Assembly (NCBI GenBank): GCA_910578755.1
Contig: CAJTSZ010000018.1
Location: forward strand, 1-25,064
Length of the DNA: 25,064 nucleotides
Direction: 5' to 3'
Source: an uncultured Oscillospiraceae bacterium
GTDB lineage: Bacteria > Bacillota > Clostridia > Oscillospirales > Ruminococcaceae
This document shows, piece by piece, positions 15,559-23,084 of this stretch; position 1 is the stretch's first letter, and each line of letters begins with the position of its first letter. The notes under the pieces are model-generated. The model worked only from the letters and a program-made list of their open reading frames with translations. It did not search any database and had not been told where the DNA came from. The position numbers and the translations under genes were made by a program.

Positions 15559-15996
15559 TTACTCCTGCTCAATGGCTGTAATTTTATCAATACGGCGCTG
15601 GTGGCGTCCGCCTTCAAACTGAGTGTCCAAAAACAGGTCTACCATCATTTCGGCAAGGCCGGGGGCTACTATGCGGCCACCCATGCACAGCACATTGGCG
15701 TTGTTGTGCAGGCGGGTATATTTGGCGCTGAAGCAATCGGAGCAGCAGGCTGCCCGTATGCCCTTTACCTTATTTGCCGCCATGGAAATGCCAATGCCGG
15801 TGCCGCAAATTAAAATTCCCATGTTGCACTGGCCGTCTGTAATTTTTTGGCAGGCTTCTTTGGCAATGTCCGGGTAATCTACAGAGTTGGTATTGTGGCA
15901 GCCAATATCTACATACTGGGTGCCCCTGGCTTCCAGGTGTTTTTTTATTTCCTCTTTCAGGGAAAAACCGCCGTGGTCAGAACCAATAACTATCAT
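15559..15996 (-). CDS. rpiB: Ribose-5-phosphate isomerase B
   Basis: The 145-aa RpiB/LacAB-family enzyme interconverts ribose-5-phosphate and ribulose-5-phosphate. It starts MIVIGSDHGGFSLKEEI (DHGG motif), with VDYPDIA and ILICGTGIGISMAANK (the active-site CGTGIG loop), then CSDCFSAKYTRLHNNANVLCMGGR. Length and motifs are fully typical. AGGAGG lies 9 bp before the ATG. It could supply ribose-5-phosphate for the PRPP used by Upp, encoded directly downstream. Confidence 0.96.
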   Translation of the reverse strand: MIVIGSDHGGFSLKEEIKKHLEARGTQYVDIGCHNTNSVDYPDIAKEACQKITDGQCNMGILICGTGIGISMAANKVKGIRAACCSDCFSAKYTRLHNNANVLCMGGRIVAPGLAEMMVDLFLDTQFEGGRHQRRIDKITAIEQE

Positions 15997-16047
15997 TTAG
16001 GGATTCCTCCTATTGCTCTATTTCAAATAAACGGGCGAGGGGCTGGC

Positions 16048-16752
16048 TCACCCCTGCTGCTTTTGCAGCAGCTCCCGCTGGGCCTGGGGCAGGCGCAAAT
16101 AAGCTGGCGCCAGTTCCCCTGCTTCTACCGCCTGCTGGCGGTGGGAGCAGGCGGCAAGGCCCACACTGGCCGCCTGCTGCAGCCGCAGCCGCTGAGGCGC
16201 CAAAACAATCCTTTGGGCGGCCCACTGCTGGCCTACAAGGCTATTGTAGCACAAAACGGCGCCATCTCCAACTAAAATAATATTTTTTTCCTGTTTTTTC
16301 AACATTTCCGCCAACTCCTCCAAGGGAATGGCCATATCCTCTGTAAGGCGGGCGACGGCGCCGCCCTCTAAATCAAACAGGGCGGTATAAACCTGGCCGC
16401 AGCGGGCGTCCATAACGGCGCAGGCAATGCCCTGCTGCCCCTGCAGGTTCCAGGCCAGGCCCTCCAGGGTGGAAACAGGAATGCAGGGCTTGTTTACCGC
16501 CTGGGCCATGCCCTTCACCGCTGCAACGCCAATGCGCAGCCCGGTAAAGGAACCAGGGCCTACGGAAACTGCAAAGGCGTCCACAGCTTCCAGGCTTTCC
16601 ATGGCGGCGCTTAACATAGCCTGCACCATGGGCATAATGGTTTGGCTGTGGGTAAGGCGGGCATCGGTGTAAAACTGGCTGACGGGGCGTTCTTCCTCCA
16701 AAATGGCACAGGAAGCCGCCAGGGATGAAGTATCCATGGCTAAGATTTTCAA
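16048..16752 (-). CDS. tsaB: t6A tRNA modification protein TsaB
   Basis: The 234-aa TsaB works with TsaD and TsaE to add threonylcarbamoyl to A37 of ANN-decoding tRNAs. It begins LKILAMDTSSLAASCAILEE, followed by the hallmark VGPGSFTGLRIGVAAVKGMA and CAVMDARCGQVYTALF. The TTG at 16752 is taken as the start: its first two bases overlap the TGA of tsaE (TTTTGA), AAGGAG lies 10 bp upstream, and the protein then has normal length. A longer frame from 16866 overlaps tsaE and encodes no family sequence. The rimI and tsaD genes that often follow are absent; rpiB comes next after 51 bp. Confidence 0.93.
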   Translation of the reverse strand: MKILAMDTSSLAASCAILEEERPVSQFYTDARLTHSQTIMPMVQAMLSAAMESLEAVDAFAVSVGPGSFTGLRIGVAAVKGMAQAVNKPCIPVSTLEGLAWNLQGQQGIACAVMDARCGQVYTALFDLEGGAVARLTEDMAIPLEELAEMLKKQEKNIILVGDGAVLCYNSLVGQQWAAQRIVLAPQRLRLQQAASVGLAACSHRQQAVEAGELAPAYLRLPQAQRELLQKQQG

Positions 16753-17183
16753 AACCTTTCGTCTCCTTCTATGACAATTTCCCGCCTGTTCGGGTTGTTT
16801 TCCATGTGATTGATGGTCACAGTAATAGTGCCCTGGGGCAGGGCGGCGGCAATGTTTTCGCTCCATTCAATGGCAAGGATGCCGCCGTAGTCCAGGTAAT
16901 CAAAAAAGCCAGTGGAGTACAAATCCTCAAAGCTTTCTACCCGGTACATATCAAAGTGGTACAATGCCCCCGGCCCGTTGCCATACTGGTGTACCAAGGC
17001 AAAGGTTGGGCTGGAAACATGATCCCCAAGGCCCAATCCCTGGCACAGCCCCCGGGTAAAGGCGGTTTTGCCCGCCCCCATACCGCCGCGGTAGGCAAGC
17101 ACATCGCCGCTGTGCAGGCTTTTAGCCACCTGGGCGGCAATTTGTTCGGTTTCTTCGGTGCTGTTAGAAATATATTGTTTCAA
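16749..17183 (-). CDS. tsaE: t6A tRNA modification ATPase TsaE
   Basis: About 144 aa. TsaE is the small ATPase of the TsaB-TsaD-TsaE complex. It has STEETEQIAAQVAKSL at the N-terminus, Walker A GGMGAGKTAF, then SPTFALVHQY and the HFDMYR and GILAIEWSEN motifs. The start is uncertain. The TTG at 17183 (LKQYISNST) gives the usual N-terminus but lacks a good Shine-Dalgarno; a GTG at 17231 or TTG at 17303 in the same frame would add poorly conserved residues. The 3' end overlaps the tsaB start by two bases, so translation is coupled. Confidence 0.9.
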   Translation of the reverse strand: MKQYISNSTEETEQIAAQVAKSLHSGDVLAYRGGMGAGKTAFTRGLCQGLGLGDHVSSPTFALVHQYGNGPGALYHFDMYRVESFEDLYSTGFFDYLDYGGILAIEWSENIAAALPQGTITVTINHMENNPNRREIVIEGDERF

Positions 17184-17450
17184 GCGCGTCCAACTTTCTC
17201 GGTTAATGGGTTTTAAGAAGTCGCTTTTCACTTCACAAAATGGGGCAAGGAGTGTGCGCCCCTTATCGGGTCCAAGGCGGAAAGCCCTGGTCGCAGGCTG
17301 CAAAAAGCCTTATCCTCCCAAAGCGCGGGAGGGGGCAATGGGACATTTAACTGGCAGGGACTCTCGCAAGGGTTTCCCCTGCCAGGACCAAGGGACTGCG
17401 CCCCCTTAACCAGCTATGCAAGCCTCCTGCGGAAAATGCGTGTGCCGCCC
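17184..17450. other. Hairpin-rich gap between fhs and tsaE
   Basis: There is no convincing gene in these 267 bp, although the tsaE frame stays open into it. It contains three hairpins: CTGGCAGGG/CCCTGCCAG (17351-17385), CCTCCC/GGGAGG (17314-17332) and AGGCT/AGCCT (17295-17310). None has a clear T-tract on the minus strand. It resembles the hairpin arrays at 21.4 and 24.7 kb in style but lacks their common core. Confidence 0.55.
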
Positions 17451-19118
17451 TTAAAACAGCCCTGTAATGGTGCCGTTTTCGTCAATATCTATTTTATAGG
17501 CCGCTGGGGTTTTGCCCAGGCCCGGCATGGTCATAATGCTGCCAGCCAGCACCACAACAAACCCAGCCCCTGCGGAAAGCTTTACATCCCGCACGGAAAT
17601 TTGGAAGCCGGTGGGGCGGCCCAGTTTTTCTGCATCGTCGGAGAGGGAATACTGGGTTTTGGCAATGCAGATGGGCAGTTTATCCTGGCCCAGCTTTTCA
17701 ATTTCCTTAATGGATTTTTCTGCCGCGGCGGAGTAGGTTACACCGGCGGCGCCGTAAATGGTTTGGGCAATTTTCAGGATTTTCTCTTTAATAGGCAGCT
17801 CTACGCTGTAAATTGGGGCAAAATGATTTTCCTTTTCACAGGATTTTACCACCTTTTCCGCCAGCTCCCGGCCGCCTTCGCCGCCTTTGGCAAATACTTC
17901 AGCCAGGGCGAATTCCACATCGTTGGCCTGGCAGTAATCGGAAAGGACTTTAATTTCTTCCTCGGTGTCGGTGGCAAATTTGTTAATAGCTACAACCACA
18001 GGCACACCATACTTTTTCATGTTTTCCACATGGGCCTGCAGGTTGCACAGGCCCGCCTTTAATGCCTCCACATTGGGGGCGCCGGTTTCGGCCTTTGGCA
18101 CGCCGCCGTTATACTTTAAGGCGCGAATAGTGGCTACTACCACAATGGTTGCCGGGGTAAGTCCGGCGTAGCGGCATTTAATATCCATAAACTTTTCGGC
18201 CCCAAGGTCGGAACCAAAGCCGGCCTCGGTGATGGTGTAATCCGCCAGCTTTAACGCAAGGCGGGTAGCCCTTACGGAGTTGCAGCCGTGGGCAATGTTG
18301 GCAAAGGGGCCGCCGTGCATTAAAGCGGGGGTGTTTTCCAGGGTCTGCACTAAGTTTGGCTTAATAGCGTCCTTTAATAAAACAGCCATAGCGCCGTTTA
18401 CCTGCAAATCTTTGGCGTAAACCGGCTGGTTATCAAAGGTGTAAGCCACCAAAATTTTGCCCAGGCGCTCTTTTAAGTCCTGCAAATCCTTAGCCAAGCA
18501 AAGGATAGCCATAACCTCGCTGGCCACGGTAATTTGGAAGCCGTCCTCCCTGGGAATACCGTTGATTTTGCCGCCCAAACCTACGTTAATGTTGCGCAGG
18601 GCGCGGTCGTTCATATCCATACACCGTTTAAACAGTATGCGGCGGTGGTCAATATTCAGCTGGTTGCCCTGTTGGATGTGATTATCCACAATGGCGCACA
18701 ACAGGTTGTTGGCGGCAGTAATGGCATGCATATCACCGGTAAAGTGAAGGTTAATATCCTCCATGGGCACCACCTGGGAATAGCCGCCGCCGGCTGCGCC
18801 CCCTTTAATGCCAAACACCGGGCCCAAGGAGGGTTCCCGCAGTGCAATAATGGCCTTTTTGCCAATTTTATTCATCGCCTGGCCCAAGCCCACAGTAATG
18901 GTGGTTTTGCCCTCCCCGGCGGGGGTGGGGTTGATGGCGGTTACCAAAATCAGCTTGCCGTCGGGGTTGCCGGCAACCCGGGCTGCCAATTCATCGGAAA
19001 GCTTTGCTTTGTAGTGGCCGTAGGGTTCCAGCTCTTCCGGCTGGATTCCCAGCTGCTGGGCTACCTGGGTAATGGGCTGTTTTTTTGCCTGCAAGGCAAT
19101 TTCAATATCTGTAAGCAT
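17451..19118 (-). CDS. fhs: Formate-tetrahydrofolate ligase
   Basis: The 555-aa cytosolic enzyme makes 10-formyl-THF from formate, THF and ATP, feeding purine and one-carbon pools and, in acetogens, the methyl branch of the Wood-Ljungdahl pathway. Family marks are the N-terminal DIEIA, the P-loop-like PTPAGEGKTT, REPSLGPVFGIKGGAAGGGY, NNLLCAIVDNHI, GGPFANIAHGCNS, TEAGFGSDLGAEKF and the C-terminal MPGLGKTPAAYKID. Length is typical. AGGAGG lies 7 bp before the ATG. A promoter sits about 105 bp upstream. No other Wood-Ljungdahl genes lie in the window, so general one-carbon metabolism is the safer reading. Confidence 0.97.
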   Translation of the reverse strand: MLTDIEIALQAKKQPITQVAQQLGIQPEELEPYGHYKAKLSDELAARVAGNPDGKLILVTAINPTPAGEGKTTITVGLGQAMNKIGKKAIIALREPSLGPVFGIKGGAAGGGYSQVVPMEDINLHFTGDMHAITAANNLLCAIVDNHIQQGNQLNIDHRRILFKRCMDMNDRALRNINVGLGGKINGIPREDGFQITVASEVMAILCLAKDLQDLKERLGKILVAYTFDNQPVYAKDLQVNGAMAVLLKDAIKPNLVQTLENTPALMHGGPFANIAHGCNSVRATRLALKLADYTITEAGFGSDLGAEKFMDIKCRYAGLTPATIVVVATIRALKYNGGVPKAETGAPNVEALKAGLCNLQAHVENMKKYGVPVVVAINKFATDTEEEIKVLSDYCQANDVEFALAEVFAKGGEGGRELAEKVVKSCEKENHFAPIYSVELPIKEKILKIAQTIYGAAGVTYSAAAEKSIKEIEKLGQDKLPICIAKTQYSLSDDAEKLGRPTGFQISVRDVKLSAGAGFVVVLAGSIMTMPGLGKTPAAYKIDIDENGTITGLF

Positions 19119-19222
19119 GGTTTAACCTCCTAAAACTCATGTTGTAGTACTATTTTTTCCAAAATACCGTTTTTTCCTGCGCCCTTTTCTGCAAATTAAG
19201 GGGGCCGCAGCTCTTGATACCC

Positions 19223-19251
19223 AGTATACCATATCTTTTTGTAAATTTGAA
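19223..19251 (-). promoter_or_regulatory. Promoter of fhs
   Basis: On the minus strand TTCAAA (-35, 19246-19251), a 17-bp spacer and TATACT (-10, 19223-19228) with an extended TGG before it. The leader would be about 100 nt. No THF riboswitch features were recognised in it. The -35 lies inside one arm of a 21-bp inverted repeat. Confidence 0.65.
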
Positions 19252-19293
19252 GAAAGTATCCACAAAACTTGCGGATACTTTCTTCAAATTTAC
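19241..19293. repeat. Perfect 21-bp inverted repeat
   Basis: Arms 19241-19261 and 19273-19293 are perfectly complementary (GTAAATTTGAAGAAAGTATCC and its complement), with an 11-nt loop. The right-hand flank on the minus strand lacks a clean T-tract, but read toward fhs the repeat is followed by AAAAAG. It overlaps the fhs -35 and could be an operator, a terminator, or both. Confidence 0.8.
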
Positions 19294-19384
19294 CGCCTTT
19301 GGCTTGCCCGTTTTGAGGGCCAAAACACCCTCCGGCCGTTTTTGGGCGCTGCGGAAGCCCTGTTTGCCTGACAAAAGATTCTGA

Positions 19385-19418
19385 AAAATCTCGCAAAACC
19401 TCGTAAAACCTCACAAAG
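19385..19418. repeat. Three tandem 10-bp repeats
   Basis: The unit CTC-R-Y/C-AAA-R-C occurs three times in exact 10-bp register (CTCGCAAAAC, CTCGTAAAAC, CTCACAAAGC). It lies between the oleate hydratase remnant and fhs, in a stretch without genes (19294-19486). Confidence 0.6.
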
Positions 19419-19486
19419 CTTGTTGGCGGTTATGAATTAAGGGGGTTTTAGGCAGGTTTTTACTTGCTGCGGAGTGGTATTCTCGC

Positions 19487-19521
19487 AAAAAGGGAGGGGG
19501 GCTGACGCCTCCCTCCCTTTT
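19487..19521 (-). terminator. Terminator of the former oleate hydratase gene
   Basis: AAAAGGGAGGG...GGC pairs with GCC...CCCTCCCTTTT (one G-T wobble) around a 4-nt loop. On the minus strand it is followed by TTTTTGCG and lies 6 bp after the ancestral stop codon at 19527. Confidence 0.75.
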
Positions 19522-19526
19522 ATGGG

Positions 19527-20398
19527 TTAAATTACATTATATTCCTTTAAGAGCTTTTCAATATCTGTTCCCGCTACGTGCTCCAGCACTTTTTTATTAC
19601 AATACGCTCAATAAAGCCCAGTTCAATATCTGTGGCCTTTTTGCCGTCCCGCAGCTTTACAGAAGCATCCAAAAGGGAACGGACGTCAAACACGCTGCCC
19701 CAAACCTCGGGAACGCCGCGGTCAATATTCAGCAGTGTGTATACAGCCTCCATGCCAGTGCGCATGGAGTATTCTGTTGTAAAAATAGTATCCCGCGGGG
19801 TTTCGGCAAACTGGCCTAAAAAGGCAAAGTTTACAGCGCCTTTTGGAACAACATCGGGGCGGTCGCCAGCGGCCCGCGGCATGAAGAAAGCGGTAATATA
19901 AGGCATCATACAGGGGATGGTGTTGGCGCTGGCGGAGGCCAGCTCTTCTATTTCTTCCTCCGGAACGCCAATATGGTACAGCCATTCCATACAAATTTCC
20001 TTACCGGTGCATTCCCGCATTGGTTTTTTTACATAGTTGCCGGGAACATCGGAAAACAGCCCGTAAACCCAAACCAAACAGTGGTCCTTTGGCTGTTCCC
20101 TAAACTGTGGCTGGCGGTTAATTGTCCAGCTAAGCAGCCAGGCAGAATCCTTGGCGGTAACAATACCGCCGGTAACCACGCGGCCGGTAAAGGGGTCCCG
20201 CTTGCATATATTTTTAATATAAGGGATAATGCGCTGGTCCAGGGTTTCCACAGTGGCGCTCATCCAGTTGGTTTCTTCCAGGCTGGTGCAGAATTTATCC
20301 GGGTGGCCAAATACAGGGCATTGGGCCGCAATTTTACGCCACATATCCCAGCCGCCGCCAGCCTTAATTTCCGTGTGGTAAGGGGCCGGCTCGTTTTG
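19527..20398 (-). pseudogene. Oleate hydratase (myosin-cross-reactive antigen), 5'-deleted and frameshifted
   Basis: The frame encodes only the C-terminal half of an oleate hydratase: WDMWRKIAAQ, PDKFC, TNWMSATVETLDQRI, FTGRVVTGGIVT, WLLSWTINRQPQF, KPMRECTGKEI, then FFMPRAAGDRP and IGQFAETPRDTIFTTEYSMR-type sequence. The normal enzyme (about 560-650 aa) hydrates unsaturated fatty acids and needs an N-terminal FAD domain, which is absent: homology starts near 20390 and is preceded in frame by TAA at 20399-20401. At 19590-19595 a run of six A (minus strand) appears to have lost one base. The frame then stops at 19574, while the next frame continues KVLEHVAGTDIEKLLKEYNV to TAA at 19527, the expected C-terminus. 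Two independent lesions make this a pseudogene. An ATG at 20342-20344 could still start a 256-aa fragment. Confidence 0.9.
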
Positions 20399-20541
20399 TT
20401 ACCTGTGACACCGTGCATCCCTGCTTTCTGTGTGATGGTTTTGGGCCCAAAGCCCTAACTTTTTCTGGCCTAAAAATTACCAAAACTGTATATTTTAATA
20501 TTCTTCCGCCCATACTTTTTAGTAAGATAAGGAGGAATTAG

Positions 20542-21444
20542 ATGGAACGGAAATTAGCTGTCCGTTACTTTTGCATCGCCTTTGCCGGGGCCTTTTTTCT
20601 GCTTTCCTTAATGGTAATGGCCACTGTTCTTTGGAGCCAGCCCTACCAAAAGCCTCAGCTTCCCCAAACAAACGGCAGCATTTACCTGCCCACGGCGGAG
20701 GACGCCATAACCGCCCTGATTATTGGCGCTCCCCCGGAAGAGGGAACGCCCCAAACCTACATGGTAATGGATTTTAGGCCCCAGCAGGGGCAAATCCCTT
20801 TGGTGACCCTTTCGGGCAACACCCAGGTAACCTACAAGGGCAAACCCCAGCTTTTAAGCGACATTTATGCCGTTGGCGGGGAGGGGGCTGTAAAAATTGC
20901 CTTAAACGAAAGCTTTGGCATTATGGTAGACCGCTACGCCATTGTACCGGCGGAAGGCTTTATTAAAATTGTAAATTTAATTGGCGTTACCGGCTACCGC
21001 CTGCCCCAAGCCCTTCAATACACCCAAGGCAGCATTACTGTAACCTTGGGCAAGGGCGTACAGCAAATAGACGGGAAAAAAGCTTATTACCTTGCTACCT
21101 ACCCGGATAAAAATGAAGCCGCCCGCTGCCGCACCGTTTCGGCCCTGGCCCAGGAGGCCATTAACCAGCACATGGATTTAATTGCTTCCCCCCTGGCCCA
21201 GCGGCTGTTTACCAGTGTTATTAACCTAATGGAAACGGACATTACCGTTTACGACTACGAAAACCACCACCGGGCGGCGGAGTTTTTGGCCCAGCTGAAG
21301 CCCAGCCCTGCCGTTGCCGTTTACCCCCAGCTTACCTTTGACCCTTCGGCCGGGTGTTACCAGTTTACGCCGGAGGGGGCCCAGGCCATGGGGCGGATTT
21401 TTGGAAAAGAACCCCCTGCCCAGGGAGTGTCCGCCCTTTGGTGA
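20542..21444 (+). CDS. Divergent LytR-CpsA-Psr (LCP)-like membrane protein
   Basis: The 300-aa protein has an N-terminal TM (about residues 10-30) and an extracytoplasmic domain with LCP-like layout: VTLSGNTQVTYKGKPQLLSDIYAVGG (normally 'IPRDT ... INxAYAxGG'), VKIALNESFGIMVDRYAIV (normally 'hhIDYYVxV'), GFIKIVNLIGVTGYRLP, and a later DGKKAYYLATYPDKNEAARC where typical LCPs have 'ALxYxRxRxxxxDxxR'. LCP enzymes attach wall polymers to peptidoglycan. Key Arg/Asp residues of the pyrophosphate-binding site appear substituted (no IPRD, no RxR), so catalysis is doubtful. A perfect AAGGAGG lies 8 bp before the ATG. It converges on the rodA-like gene. LCP membership is inferred from motif order, not certain. 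Confidence 0.85.
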   Translation: MERKLAVRYFCIAFAGAFFLLSLMVMATVLWSQPYQKPQLPQTNGSIYLPTAEDAITALIIGAPPEEGTPQTYMVMDFRPQQGQIPLVTLSGNTQVTYKGKPQLLSDIYAVGGEGAVKIALNESFGIMVDRYAIVPAEGFIKIVNLIGVTGYRLPQALQYTQGSITVTLGKGVQQIDGKKAYYLATYPDKNEAARCRTVSALAQEAINQHMDLIASPLAQRLFTSVINLMETDITVYDYENHHRAAEFLAQLKPSPAVAVYPQLTFDPSAGCYQFTPEGAQAMGRIFGKEPPAQGVSALW

Positions 21445-21565
21445 TTGGAGGTGTTGGCAACCTCCAGGCCTGTGCTGGCGGGCGTCCTAACTTTTTGGGG
21501 CGCGCCGCCCCCAAACCCGGCCCCTTTTCTTTTGGAGGCATGGGCTGCCTTCAGGCCTCTGCTCA

Positions 21566-21596
21566 CGGGGCTTACCCAGCCCCGTACCCTGGGCCC
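21566..21596 (+). repeat. 31-nt core repeat, copy 1
   Basis: The core begins CGGGGCTTACCCAGCCCC and continues through GTACCCTGGGCCC. It is identical over 31 nt to 24911-24941. It can fold as GGGGCT/AGCCCC or alternatively as CCCAG/CTGGG. A 12-bp CATTC-type hairpin follows directly. Confidence 0.93.
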
Positions 21597-21717
21597 CATT
21601 CTTTTGGCGAGAAAAGAATGGGGGAAGAAACCCGCCGAGGGTTCCGCCCTACGGATACCCGTTATTTGCCAGTGCCACTCAATAAAAGGCGGCAACCGGT
21701 GTTTGTACAACGCTCCA

Positions 21718-21767
21718 TTATAATAGGCCGTTCCCATGCAAAGCATGGGAACATGGCCATATTATAA
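21718..21767. repeat. 22-bp stem with two small bulges
   Basis: TTATAATA-GGCC-GTTCCCATGC (21718-21739) pairs with GCATGGGAAC-(AT)-GGCC-(A)-TATTATAA (21743-21767) around an AAA loop. There is no T-tract on either side. It is AT-rich at the base and GC-rich near the loop, and lies in array 1. Confidence 0.85.
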
Positions 21768-21892
21768 GTTCGCTGTACTGCACAACGGTTGGTCCCCCAA
21801 AAGGAAAGGGGGACTGCCCGCTTAGCAGCCCTGCCTGAGCAGGGCATTACCAAGCTTTTAGGCTCTAACGGTTAGAGGGCTTGCTTTTTTAC

Positions 21893-23044
21893 TTAGTCCA
21901 TAAACAGGTTTTTCCTGCTGTGGACATACACGCTGAGCACCAGGCCAATGGAAAGGTACAGGGAAGCCTGGGAAGTCCCCCCTGCGGAAAGGAAGGGCAA
22001 GGTAATGCCCACTACGGGGAACATGGAAAGGCACATTCCCACATTGATTACAATTTGTACGGCAATCATGGTAAACACACCAACGCAAATGTAGCGGCCC
22101 AGGTCATCCTGGGCGCTTTTTGCGTCGTAAAGTATTTTAAGGCACACCGCCATCAGCACAGTCAGGACAGCCATAGAGCCCACAAAGCCAACGGCCTCCC
22201 CAATAAAGGAGAACATAAAGTCATTGTGAACCTCCGGTACAAATTGGAACTGGCCTGTGTGGTTAAAAATGCCGTTGCCCCACACGCCGCCGTTGCCAAT
22301 GGCAATTTCCCCCTTTTGCTGCTGCCACAGGTACCGGCTTAGCTCGTCTGCCGTAAGGCGTTGGGGCATAACCAGGGATAGAATCCGCTTTTTTTTATCA
22401 TCATCCAAAATGAACTGCCAGGCCACCCAAAAAGCGGGAGGCACTGCCGCTACCACCGGCAGGATATACTTCCAGGAAAGGCCGGCGCAAAATACCATAC
22501 CAACAAAAATAAGGGCGAATACCAGGGCGGTGCCGTCGTCCCCTTGAAAGTGAATAAGCAGCACCGGCATAGCGCCGTGGGCGCAAACCAAAAGCAGGGT
22601 TTTCCAGTGGTTCAGCCTGTCCTTTACCTGGCTTAGGTGGTAGGCAAAGGTTAAAATAAAAGAAATTTTAAGCAGCTCCGACGGCTGGAACTGGGGCAGG
22701 CCGGGAAGGTCCAGCCAGGCTCTGTCGTCAATCAGGTCGCTGACCTGCACCCCCAGGGAGGTAAAGGTTAAAAGCACCAGCAGGTAGGACGCCGGCACGT
22801 GGAGCTTCCAAAGGCCGGCCAGGCTGTGATAATCCAGCTTGGAGATAATAATGGCCGCCACCGCGCCCATGGCGGAAGCCGCCGCCTGCATAACAAGGGG
22901 GCGTATACTGTCCCCAAAAATGCCGCTTTGGTACAGCCCGCTAATAAGCACCACGCTAAAGGTGGAAAGGGAAACACACATAAGCAGGAGCCACCGGTCG
23001 GTTTCTTTGATATAGGCATAAATAATGGCTGCAATTTTTTTCAT
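21893..23044 (-). CDS. RodA/FtsW/SpoVE-family glycosyltransferase (RodA-like)
   Basis: The 383-aa SEDS protein has about ten hydrophobic segments and polymerises lipid II into glycan strands with a class B PBP. Family motifs are LGVQVSDL, LPGLPQFQPSELLKISFIL (the QPSE(L/F)xK motif), HFQGDDGTALVF (RodA-like 'GDxGTA'), FVPEVHNDFMFSFIGEAVGF (the 'FxPExxxDFxF' stretch with the catalytic Asp), and GITLPFLSAGGTS near the end. Motif style favours RodA over FtsW. The ATG at 23044 is chosen for GGAGG 4 bp upstream and an immediate cytoplasmic-then-TM start; a longer frame from 23155 overlaps the promoter. No mreBCD or PBP2 gene is adjacent. Confidence 0.93.
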   Translation of the reverse strand: MKKIAAIIYAYIKETDRWLLLMCVSLSTFSVVLISGLYQSGIFGDSIRPLVMQAAASAMGAVAAIIISKLDYHSLAGLWKLHVPASYLLVLLTFTSLGVQVSDLIDDRAWLDLPGLPQFQPSELLKISFILTFAYHLSQVKDRLNHWKTLLLVCAHGAMPVLLIHFQGDDGTALVFALIFVGMVFCAGLSWKYILPVVAAVPPAFWVAWQFILDDDKKKRILSLVMPQRLTADELSRYLWQQQKGEIAIGNGGVWGNGIFNHTGQFQFVPEVHNDFMFSFIGEAVGFVGSMAVLTVLMAVCLKILYDAKSAQDDLGRYICVGVFTMIAVQIVINVGMCLSMFPVVGITLPFLSAGGTSQASLYLSIGLVLSVYVHSRKNLFMD

Positions 23045-23084
23045 AGTTCCTCCATCCCCTGGGGGGCAAAAGCAATTTGTTTCT

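Larger units (their letters stand above)
21446..21850. repeat. Hairpin-rich intergenic array 1
   Basis: There is no supported gene in these 405 bp; open frames here give Pro/Gly-rich junk peptides. The array holds a chain of hairpins: GGAGGT/ACCTCC (21446-21464 area), TTGGGGCG/CGCCCC (about 21495-21515), GGAGGC/GCCTTC (about 21533-21552), a 31-nt core (21566-21596), CCCCATTCTTTT/AAAAGAATGGGG (21594-21623), a long bulged stem (21718-21767), GTCCCCC/GGGGGAC (about 21792-21814) and GCCCTGC/GCAGGGC (about 21828-21845). It sits between two convergent genes. Confidence 0.75.

Noticed and set aside
17436..19133. Long plus-strand frames of about 200 codons opposite fhs
   Set aside because: They are shadows of a clearly conserved fhs reading frame.
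19119..19222. THF riboswitch in the fhs leader
   Set aside because: The leader of about 100 nt lacks the conserved strings and pseudoknot layout I know for that riboswitch.
21354..21767. Open frames giving 'GAYPAPYPGP'-like peptides, also near 24876-25058
   Set aside because: These are translations of the 31-nt core and neighbouring hairpins. The same peptide arises from both arrays, and no RBS is present.
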